Below are positions 24,011-31,100 of a stretch of DNA of 37,326 bases, one piece after another. The notes beneath the pieces are model-generated. The model did no database searches, was not told the origin of the DNA, and was given only the letters and a program-made list of their open reading frames with translations. Source of the stretch: Actinomycetes bacterium (lineage in GTDB: Bacteria > Actinomycetota > Humimicrobiia > JAHJRV01). A program made the position numbers and the translations under genes. The stretch's first letter is position 1. Each line of letters begins with the position of its first letter. The DNA lies in the NCBI GenBank assembly GCA_023129485.1, contig JAGMBY010000006.1, forward strand, positions 1-37,326. The letters are read 5' to 3'.

Positions 24011-25681
24011 ATGAAATATGATTTATTAATAACTTCTGAGCCAAATGAAACCAGAGTAGCTATTTTAGAAAATAATAAGGTAGTTGAACTCTATTTTGAC
24101 AGAAAAGACAAAGAATCAGTAATCGGTAATATCTATTTGGGAAGAGTTCAAAATATAATGCCAGGTTTAGATTCAGCTTTTGTGGATATAGGAATTGAGA
24201 AGAATGCATTTTTATTTGTAAAAGAGGTTGTTACTCCTTTTGAAGAAACCGATAAAGAATTAAAAAGAGAAATAAAGCAAGTATTAAAACCTGGACAGAT
24301 GTTAGTGGTTCAGGTAACAAGAGTTCCAATGGGTACGAAGGGAGCGAGATTAACATCTTTTATATCTCTTCCTGAAAGACATTTAGTCATGATGCCATAT
24401 GATGAAGGTGTGGGTGTTTCTAAAAAGCTTGATAGTCAGGAGAGATTAAGGCTAAGAAAATTAAGCGAAAAATTAAAAATTAAAAATTTCGGAATAATAA
24501 TTAGAACTGCTGCAGAGGGTGTTCAGTTATATACTTTAAATAAGGAGTTAAAATATCTTAAACGCTTATGGAGAAGTATACAAAAGAGAGTCAGGAGGTT
24601 GAGTACTCCAACTCTGATCTATAAAGAATTGGATTTAAGCCGTAGAGTTTTAAGAGATAGATTGACCTTAAATTTTAATAGCATAATTGTGGATAATAGC
24701 CATTTATATAAAAATCTATCTTACTATTTAAAAAAGAAAATTCCTCAAATGCGGTCAAAATTACAATTGTATAGAGGAGAAAAACCGTTATTTGAAAAAA
24801 AAGGCATCGAGAGAGTAATTAACCTGGCGCTTGAAAGGAAAGTTTGGTTAAAATCTGGTGGGTTTATTGTAATTGATAAAACAGAAGCACTAACTGCTAT
24901 TGATGTAAACTCTGGACGTTTTTTAGGAAAAGGAAGTTTTAAAGAGACCATACTTCAAACAAATTTAGAAGCTGTAGAGGAAATTAATAGGCAAATTAGA
25001 CTACGTGATATTGGAGGATTGATTGTTATTGATTTCATTGATATGGAGAAGGAGAGCCACAGGAAGAAAGTTGTGGATGCTATGAAGAGAGAATTAGAAT
25101 CTGACAAAGCAACAACTAATATCTCTGATATTTCGGAATTTGGTTTACTTGAGATGACAAGAAAGAATGTTACAGAGGGAGTTCAAGAAGTCTTATGTAA
25201 ACCCTGTCCTTATTGTGATGAAAGTGGATACATATTATCCGAGGAATCTATGAGGTTAAAAACCGAGAGGGAAATTTTAAAAATTACACGAGAAAACAAA
25301 TCAGAAGCATTCCTTATAGAATTAAACAGCACAGTTGCTGCCATGGTTATAGGTCAGGGTGGAGAAAATCTAAGAAGATTGGAGGATATAACTAAAAAAC
25401 ATATTTCTATAAGGGGTAATGACAGTATCCCAATTAATGCTTTTAATTTAGTTAAGCAGGGAACAAGAAGTGAAATAGAAAAAGCAGCTATACCTGTTTA
25501 TCAAGGGCAGATTTTAGATATATTAATTGAAGAACCTCATTCATATATTTCAAAGGATGCTATTTCGAGAATTGGAGGGTACGTTATACACATAATTGAT
25601 GGCAGGAAATATCTTCATAAGAGAAAGAGAGTAAAAATAATAGATATTACAAAAACCCATGCTCAAGCTGAAATAGTTTGA
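24011..25681 (+). CDS. rng: Ribonuclease G/E family endoribonuclease
   Basis: This single-strand endoribonuclease acts in rRNA maturation and mRNA decay. At 556 aa it is the short form without a degradosome scaffold. An S1-type RNA-binding region lies near residues 35-125 (GNIYLGRVQNIMPGLDSAFVDIG). The catalytic metal ligands D298 (AIDVNSGRF) and D341 (IVIDFIDM) and the zinc-link pair C399-PY-C402 match the spacing in E. coli RNase E. A C-terminal extension contains a KH-like GQGG loop and a basic tail. Its stop codon overlaps the rplU promoter. Confidence 0.95.
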   Translation: MKYDLLITSEPNETRVAILENNKVVELYFDRKDKESVIGNIYLGRVQNIMPGLDSAFVDIGIEKNAFLFVKEVVTPFEETDKELKREIKQVLKPGQMLVVQVTRVPMGTKGARLTSFISLPERHLVMMPYDEGVGVSKKLDSQERLRLRKLSEKLKIKNFGIIIRTAAEGVQLYTLNKELKYLKRLWRSIQKRVRRLSTPTLIYKELDLSRRVLRDRLTLNFNSIIVDNSHLYKNLSYYLKKKIPQMRSKLQLYRGEKPLFEKKGIERVINLALERKVWLKSGGFIVIDKTEALTAIDVNSGRFLGKGSFKETILQTNLEAVEEINRQIRLRDIGGLIVIDFIDMEKESHRKKVVDAMKRELESDKATTNISDISEFGLLEMTRKNVTEGVQEVLCKPCPYCDESGYILSEESMRLKTEREILKITRENKSEAFLIELNSTVAAMVIGQGGENLRRLEDITKKHISIRGNDSIPINAFNLVKQGTRSEIEKAAIPVYQGQILDILIEEPHSYISKDAISRIGGYVIHIIDGRKYLHKRKRVKIIDITKTHAQAEIV

Positions 25682-25706
25682 CCAGAAAGGATAATTTTGG
25701 TATAAT
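25678..25706 (+). promoter_or_regulatory. Promoter of rplU-rpmA
   Basis: TTGACC (25678-25683), 17-bp spacer, perfect TATAAT (25701-25706). The -35 box overlaps the last codons and stop of rng. The transcript would carry a leader of about 110 nt before rplU. Confidence 0.75.
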
Positions 25707-25822
25707 TTGCGATTATTTTAAATTTAAACATTTAAATTTAAATCAATATGTTTAGATTTACTATTTAAATATATTAATAAAGAGGATTTATTATACAAAA
25801 TATAAACTGAAAGGAGATCGAA

Positions 25823-26254
25823 ATTTATATAGTTCTTGAAACTGGAGGAAAACAGTATAAAGTTGAATTAGGAGAATCTTTCTTAATTGAGAAGGTAAAA
25901 GGTGAAAAAGGAGATGAGATTATTTTTGAAAGTATAAAATTGATTTCATCTGATGATGGATTAATAATTAATAAAAATGATCTTTCAAAATATAAGGTAA
26001 TTGGAGAAATAGTCGAGCATATCAAAGGTAAAAAAATAATAGCTTTTAAGCATACTTCTAAAACTGGGTATAGGAGGAAGATAGGCCATAGACAAAGATA
26101 TACAAAAGTAGTTTTAAAAGAGATTCAAACACCTATACCAAAAAAGAAAAAATCAGAAAGAAGTGCTAAAAAATCAAAAAAAGTTAAAGAGGAATCAAAT
26201 AAAGCTAAACAAGAAACAAATAAAGCCAAAAAAGAGTCAAGAAAAGTTAAATAA
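25823..26254 (+). CDS. rplU: Large ribosomal subunit protein bL21, apparent ATT start and Lys-rich tail
   Basis: L21 binds 23S rRNA in the 50S subunit. The track lists only a truncated form from 25940, but the conserved N-terminus YIVLETGGKQYKVELGESFL is encoded upstream in the same frame. The frame opens after TGA 25808 and contains no ATG, GTG or TTG before it. ATT 25823 is at the family's Met position (M-Y-x-I/V-I/L-E) and has AAGGAG six bases upstream. From there the protein is 143 aa: a normal core of about 101 aa and a 42-aa Lys/Ser/Glu tail with repeated NKAK(K/Q)E units. rpmA follows. Confidence 0.93.
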   Translation: MYIVLETGGKQYKVELGESFLIEKVKGEKGDEIIFESIKLISSDDGLIINKNDLSKYKVIGEIVEHIKGKKIIAFKHTSKTGYRRKIGHRQRYTKVVLKEIQTPIPKKKKSERSAKKSKKVKEESNKAKQETNKAKKESRKVK

Positions 26255-26325
26255 AAAAAATATTAAATAAATTAAATTCAATATAAATGATAAATAGGTT
26301 ATAATATTATATAAAGGTGATATAA

Positions 26326-26580
26326 ATGGCACATAAGAAAGCTACGGGAAAATCACGTAATGGAAGAGAGAGTGGATCAAAGCGTTTAGGAATAAAGCGT
26401 TTTGGTGGGCAGTTTGTAAATGCTGGGGAAATTCTTGTTAGACAGAGAGGTACCTGTTATAAACCAGGATTTAATGTTGGAAGAGGAAGAGATGATACTC
26501 TTTTTGCTAAACTTTCAGGAACTGTATTTTTTAGAAGATCATCCAAAAATAGTAAAACTATAAATATAATACCTTCCTAA
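26326..26580 (+). CDS. rpmA: Large ribosomal subunit protein bL27
   Basis: L27 reaches the peptidyl transferase centre of the 50S subunit. The 84-aa protein begins [20 protein letters not shown], the classical mature form, without the N-terminal extension that Firmicutes remove with the protease Prp. [16 protein letters not shown] and [17 protein letters not shown] are family blocks. AAGGTGAT precedes the ATG. No prp gene lies between rplU and rpmA, in keeping with the unextended N-terminus. A strong terminator follows. Confidence 0.97.
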   Translation: MAHKKATGKSRNGRESGSKRLGIKRFGGQFVNAGEILVRQRGTCYKPGFNVGRGRDDTLFAKLSGTVFFRRSSKNSKTINIIPS

Positions 26581-26682
26581 ATATACTATAAATATTATAT
26601 TTTCTTATTTTTTAATATAATAGTAAAAAATAGAAATTTTAGATATATTTTGTTTACAATAAAATAATTAAAACTAAAATAA

Positions 26683-26716
26683 AAATAGACCATAAAACTA
26701 TGGTCTATTTTTTATT
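26683..26716 (+). terminator. Rho-independent terminator after rpmA
   Basis: AAATAGACCATA and TATGGTCTATTT form a perfect 12-bp stem with an AAAC loop, ending in a T-run. It closes the rplU-rpmA operon. Confidence 0.92.
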
Positions 26717-26731
26717 AAAAAAATTAGTATA

Positions 26732-26762
26732 TTGGTGTATTTTATAAAAACTATCATATAAT
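26732..26762 (+). promoter_or_regulatory. Candidate promoter for obgE
   Basis: TATAAT (26757-26762) with TTGGTG (26732-26737) at a 19-bp spacing. It lies between the rpmA terminator and obgE, where a promoter is required. The spacing is longer than ideal. Confidence 0.4.
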
Positions 26763-26807
26763 ATTGATAAAAATTTAAAAACTAAATGAAAGAATAAATT
26801 TTAAAAG

Positions 26808-28121
26808 ATGAAATACAAAGAAAAACTTGATATTTTAGATGAAGCCAGGATATTCGTTAAAGGTGGGGATGGAGGTAATGGTTGTGTTAGTTTTCTCAGG
26901 ACAAAATATAAAGCAAAGGGTGGACCAAATGGTGGAAGTGGAGGAGATGGAGGAAATGTTATTTTAATAGCTGACTTGACAAAAGATTCATTACTTGATT
27001 TCAATTATAATGTTCATTTCAAAGCAGAGAGAGGTGAACATGGAAAAGGTGGAAATAAACATGGAAAAACTGGAAAAAACTTAATAATAAAAGTCCCAGT
27101 TGGTACAGTTATAAAAGATGAAAACGGATTAGTTACTGCAGACTTATATGAAAATGGTATGGAAATGATTATAGCTAAAGGTGGAAGAGGAGGGAAAGGA
27201 AATAAAAGTTTTGTGAGTTCAAAATTAAGAGCCCCAACTTTTGCTGAAAAAGGAGAAACTGTTGATGGGAAATGGATTAATATTGAATTAAGATTGATTG
27301 CTGATATTGGGATAGTGGGATTTCCAAATGTAGGAAAGTCGACCTTACTTAGTAAATTGACATCAGCTAAACCAAAAATTGCTAATTACCCATTTACAAC
27401 TTTATATCCAAAATTAGGAGTTAGAGGAGAGGAGGATTTCAGCTATATAATTGCGGAGATTCCAGGATTAGTTGAAGGAGCTCATAAAGGGGCTGGTTTA
27501 GGAATTAGATTTTTAAAACACCTTTTAAGAACAGAAATTATAATTCATATTTTGGAGGTTTCAATTTCATCCTATAGGGATCCCATTGAAGACTATAAGA
27601 AATTAAATAATGAGATGAAATTATTTGACAAACAATTAATTAAAATGCCTCAGATTATTGCTTTAAACAAAGTGGATTTATTAAAAGATGATGAAGAAAT
27701 AAAAAGGGTAGAAAAATTTTTTAAAGAAAAATATAAAAAAGATGTCCACATAATTTCAGCTCTTATGTCCAAAGGTTTGGAAAATCTTAGTATTGATGTT
27801 AAAAATCAATTAAAAAAGATAGAAGAAAGAAAAAAGAAAAAACCTAAAATAATTAAGAAATATATCTTTAAAGAGAAAAAGAAAATAGAAATTAAAAAGG
27901 AAGGTAGTACATTTAGAGTAATGGGAAATGAGGTGGAAAGGATTGTAAAAATGACAGATTTCGACAATTCACAAGCCATTTCATATTTACAGAAGAGATT
28001 TGATAAACTGAAATTAGATGAAAAATTATTAAAATATGGAGCAAGAGAAGGGGATACTATATTAATTTGTGATAAGAGTTTTGAGTTTGTACCTGGAAAA
28101 AGTAATAAAAAAAGAAGATGA
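26808..28121 (+). CDS. obgE: GTPase ObgE (CgtA)
   Basis: Obg is a 50S-assembly GTPase tied to growth control. The 437-aa protein has the glycine-rich Obg fold (ARIFVKGGDGGNGCVSF through GGRGGKGNKSF), the G domain with P-loop GFPNVGKST, switch region YPFTTLYPKLGV, G3 region, G4 NKVDLL and G5 ISALMSKG, then an OCT domain at the C-terminus (FRVMGNEVERIVKMTDF). The G3 motif is E217-IPG rather than the usual DIPG. The ATG has only a weak purine stretch upstream. It is the first gene after the rpmA terminator. Confidence 0.96.
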   Translation: MKYKEKLDILDEARIFVKGGDGGNGCVSFLRTKYKAKGGPNGGSGGDGGNVILIADLTKDSLLDFNYNVHFKAERGEHGKGGNKHGKTGKNLIIKVPVGTVIKDENGLVTADLYENGMEMIIAKGGRGGKGNKSFVSSKLRAPTFAEKGETVDGKWINIELRLIADIGIVGFPNVGKSTLLSKLTSAKPKIANYPFTTLYPKLGVRGEEDFSYIIAEIPGLVEGAHKGAGLGIRFLKHLLRTEIIIHILEVSISSYRDPIEDYKKLNNEMKLFDKQLIKMPQIIALNKVDLLKDDEEIKRVEKFFKEKYKKDVHIISALMSKGLENLSIDVKNQLKKIEERKKKKPKIIKKYIFKEKKKIEIKKEGSTFRVMGNEVERIVKMTDFDNSQAISYLQKRFDKLKLDEKLLKYGAREGDTILICDKSFEFVPGKSNKKRR

Positions 28122-28311
28122 AATAAGATAAAATTTATGTTATAATACCTGATTAAATTTAATATTATAAATGTATTAAATTATATATTGTAATAATATT
28201 TTTAAATATTATTTTTATTTCATTCATTTTTTACTTTTAATTTGTATTATTAATTTTTAAAATATTTAGCAAATTACAAACTATATATATTTTCACAAGG
28301 TAGGTGTAAAT

Positions 28312-28929
28312 TTGAAATTAGGAATAATGGGAGGTACTTTTAACCCCATTCACTATGGACATTTAGTAACAGCAGAGGAAGCCAGGATACAATTTAATTT
28401 AGATAGAGTCATATTTATTCCTGCTGGTGATCCTTACTATAAAAAGGGTCAAAAAATTGTTACTGCACAGCAGAGATATCTAATGACAATTATGGCCACA
28501 GGCTCAAATCCTTATTTTTATGTATCAAGAATAGAAATTGACCGTCATAAACCCACATATACAATTGATACATTAATTGAATTAAATAAAATTTATAAGG
28601 ATTCGCAATTTTTCTTTATAACAGGTGCTGATGCAGTTTTAGATATACTTACCTGGAAAAATCCTGATGATATTTTAAATTTGTGTACTTTTATTGCAGC
28701 TACCCGCCCAGGTTATGATATGAGTAAAATAGATGAAATTAAGAAAAAGTTAAAGGACGAAAGAGAAATAACTAATATTAATACTAAAATACATATTATA
28801 AGAATACCAGCACTCGCTATTTCCTCAACAGATATTAGAAATAGGGTAAAAGAGGGAAAGCCAATTAGATATCTTTTACCAGAGGGAGTGGTTAATCATA
28901 TTTATAAAATGGGTTTCTACAAAGAATAG
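28312..28929 (+). CDS. nadD: Nicotinate-nucleotide adenylyltransferase
   Basis: NadD joins ATP and nicotinate mononucleotide to make deamido-NAD in NAD synthesis. The 205-aa protein shows GIMGGTFNPIHYGHL (HxGH nucleotidyltransferase motif), FIPAGDPYYKKGQ, FFITGADAVLDI and the C-terminal ISSTDIRNRVKEGKPIRYLLP. The TTG start has AGGTAGGTG upstream. The order obgE-nadD-LCP-rsfS matches many Gram-positive-like genomes, but the yqeK gene often found after nadD is missing. Confidence 0.96.
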   Translation: MKLGIMGGTFNPIHYGHLVTAEEARIQFNLDRVIFIPAGDPYYKKGQKIVTAQQRYLMTIMATGSNPYFYVSRIEIDRHKPTYTIDTLIELNKIYKDSQFFFITGADAVLDILTWKNPDDILNLCTFIAATRPGYDMSKIDEIKKKLKDEREITNINTKIHIIRIPALAISSTDIRNRVKEGKPIRYLLPEGVVNHIYKMGFYKE

Positions 28930-29040
28930 TTTATTTCTTAAACTTAAATAAATTATTAAGAAAGTGTAAAATCAAGTGATAACTTTTCTTATAAAATATA
29001 AGAATTCAAGATTGAGTTATATTTAGTGAGGAGATTAGAA

Positions 29041-30294
29041 TTGGAAAAGCAGAATATTGGTACGAGAATGAGAAGGAGATTGGAATCAAGAAAGAAGAAG
29101 AGAAAATTGTTCATAATATTCTTCTCTTTATTAGTGATCTTATTGCTAATTTATTTGATTTTTTATATTCTTCGACCAGCTGAAAAAATAGGTAAAGAGC
29201 CAACAGTTATTTCAGAGGAAGAAACTACAGGTGAAATTAAAGAGGAAGTAGTTTTTACTGGAAGAAAAAACTTTTTAATAATTGGTTCTGATCATGGTTT
29301 AGAACAAATCTCTCCAAATTCAGTTGTATTAGTTAGTTATAATTCTAGTTCAGAAGAGGCTCTAATGCTCTCTATACCTTTAAGAACATTATTACAATCT
29401 GATGAAGAAGCCATGACTGTAGAGAAGTTATTAAAAGAATTTCAAGTTGAGGATTTAAAATTAGCTATAAAGAATACACTGGTAACGGAAATAGATAATT
29501 ATATTTTGGTTAATATTTTTGACTTAGTAGAGAAAATTGGTGGAATTTCTGTTTATATTCCAGAGAGTATAAGCTTTCCAGATGTTGACAGCAATGTTAC
29601 AGTTACACTTGAAAAAGGGGAGAGAAATTTAACTGGAGACTTAGCTATAAGTTATCTACATTATACAAGTGGAGAGAGTGAAAGCATATTACAAGTTTCA
29701 GATCAACAAGATGTTCATCTTTCCATTTTAGATAAATTGATGGCTGATAAGGATTTTTCTGAGATAGCTAATGAAATGCAATTGATTTCGGAATACATTT
29801 CATCTGACTTCTCTGATGTTGAACTAATATCTTTAGGTTCATCTATAGTGAAATTAGAAGAATCTAAAATCTTTAAGAACAAAACTTTACCAGTATTAGC
29901 AACAAAAATTGATGGTGGAAACTATTATGTTCCACAAATTGAGGAAACAGCTAAGATACTTAGTGAATTTACAACTGTTGCAGAGATTAAAGAAAGAGAA
30001 AAATCCAATATCATAGTTTTAAATGGTTGTGGAAGCCCTGGAATTGCTCATAATTTAAGTAATAAACTGCAACGGGATTTTCAAATAGTTGAAATAGGAA
30101 ACGCAGCTAGTTTTCAATATACAATGTCTGAAATAATAGTAACCTCATTTAATATAAATTCGATTGAAGATGCTATTTCCATTAGAAATACTATGGGAGT
30201 AGGAGAGATAATAACGGATGGAGGATTAACTGAGGCAACCAAACAGAAGACCGATATTGTTATAATAATAGGTGGTGATTATATACCATTATAG
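29041..30294 (+). CDS. LytR-CpsA-Psr family protein with LytR_C domain, degenerate LCP core
   Basis: I prefer TTG 29041, which has GAGGAG seven bases upstream, over GTG 29026, which is inside that SD region. A basic N-terminus (MRRRLESRKKKRKL) precedes one transmembrane span, then an extracellular LCP-like domain (NFLIIGSDHG, LMLSIPLRTLL, YILVNIFDLVEKIGGISVYIP) and a C-terminal LytR_C domain (NIIVLNGCGSPGIAHNLSNK). Canonical LCP enzymes have DT and PRDT motifs that bind pyrophosphate and metal; here the matching segments read PNSVVLVS and PLRTLL, so ligase activity looks doubtful. It sits between nadD and rsfS as in many genomes. Confidence 0.8.
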   Translation: MEKQNIGTRMRRRLESRKKKRKLFIIFFSLLVILLLIYLIFYILRPAEKIGKEPTVISEEETTGEIKEEVVFTGRKNFLIIGSDHGLEQISPNSVVLVSYNSSSEEALMLSIPLRTLLQSDEEAMTVEKLLKEFQVEDLKLAIKNTLVTEIDNYILVNIFDLVEKIGGISVYIPESISFPDVDSNVTVTLEKGERNLTGDLAISYLHYTSGESESILQVSDQQDVHLSILDKLMADKDFSEIANEMQLISEYISSDFSDVELISLGSSIVKLEESKIFKNKTLPVLATKIDGGNYYVPQIEETAKILSEFTTVAEIKEREKSNIIVLNGCGSPGIAHNLSNKLQRDFQIVEIGNAASFQYTMSEIIVTSFNINSIEDAISIRNTMGVGEIITDGGLTEATKQKTDIVIIIGGDYIPL

Positions 30295-30375
30295 AGATCA
30301 GATCTTGAAATAAAATATATCTGCTTTGGGTATACTTTCTTGACTGATAATGTCTTCGAAAGTATATCACAAAGC
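30295..30375 (+). repeat. Hairpin repeat family, copy C
   Basis: The box AGATCAGATCTTGAAATAAA starts directly at the stop codon of the LCP gene. The hairpin 30323-30375 has arms GCTTTGGGTATACTTTC and GAAAGTATATCACAAAGC (one bulge and one mismatch or wobble) around an 18-nt loop. It lies between the LCP gene and rsfS, in the same orientation as copies A and B. Confidence 0.8.
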
Positions 30376-30465
30376 TACTTCAAAGTTATAAGTGGTTAAA
30401 TATTGAAATATATATAAAAATAAATTATAGAAAAATTAACTTTAAACAGGAAGAGGTAAGAAAAG

Positions 30466-30834
30466 GTAGCTAAGAAAATATCTTATAAAAAATCTCCGTT
30501 ACATGCTATCAAGGCAGCTAAAGCTGCTGATGACAAAAAAGCTCTAAATATTTTAGTTTTAGATGTAAGTGGTAGACTGATAATTACTGATTATTTTGTA
30601 ATATGTAGTGGTCAAACAGATAGGCAAATAAAAAGTATATCTGATGAAATACAGAAAAGACTAAAGGAAAATGATATATTACCACTTAGAATTGAGGGTT
30701 CTGCTGTGGGAGGATGGGTTCTTCTGGACTATTATGATTTTGTCGTTCACATTTTCAATATCGAATTAAGGAATTACTACAAACTAGAACGGTTGTGGAG
30801 AGACGCTCCTAACATTTCATGGAATAGTCAATAA
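30466..30834 (+). CDS. rsfS: Ribosomal silencing factor RsfS, non-canonical start
   Basis: This gene is absent from the ORF track. RsfS binds L14 and blocks subunit joining when nutrients are short. The frame encodes AIKAAKAADDKKALNILVLD, TDYFVICSGQTDRQIKSISD, LRIEGSAVGGWVLLDYYDFV and YYKLERLWRDAP, which identify the family. After the in-frame TAA at 30457 there is no ATG, GTG or TTG before the conserved core. GTA 30466 has GAGGT eight bases upstream and fits the family length (122 aa); ATA 30478 is an alternative. The exact start is uncertain, but the reading frame is intact. Confidence 0.9.
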   Translation, partial: VAKKISYKKSPLHAIKAAKAADDKKALNILVLDVSGRLIITDYFVICSGQTDRQIKSISDEIQKRLKENDILPLRIEGSAVGGWVLLDYYDFVVHIFNIELRNYYKLERLWRDAPNISWNSQ

Positions 30835-30958
30835 GTGCTTAGTAAACAAAAAAGGGCAAATTTCTATTAAATTTATAATTAAAATACCAAAAATTTTAAT
30901 TGAATTTGAACTTTTGAAATGATATAAGTGTTTATAAAAATCAAGTATTTATAAGAGT

Positions 30959-31033
30959 GGGGATGTAGCTCAGTGGAAGAGCGCTTCTCTGGCAGGGAAG
31001 AGGTCGTGGGTTCAAGTCCCATCATCTCCACCA
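30959..31033 (+). tRNA. tRNA-Ala(GGC)
   Basis: Acceptor GGGGATG/CATCTCC contains the G3-U70 pair that identifies alanine tRNAs. Anticodon stem CTTCT/GGAAG (one wobble) with loop CTGGCAG gives GGC. T arm GTGGG-TTCAAGT-CCCAT, discriminator A and encoded CCA. It lies between rsfS and leuS. Confidence 0.95.
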
Positions 31034-31100
31034 TTATTTTATTAAAAATAATAGATAAATTTTAAATGGACTTATTTATAATATATATTAGGTGGATATC

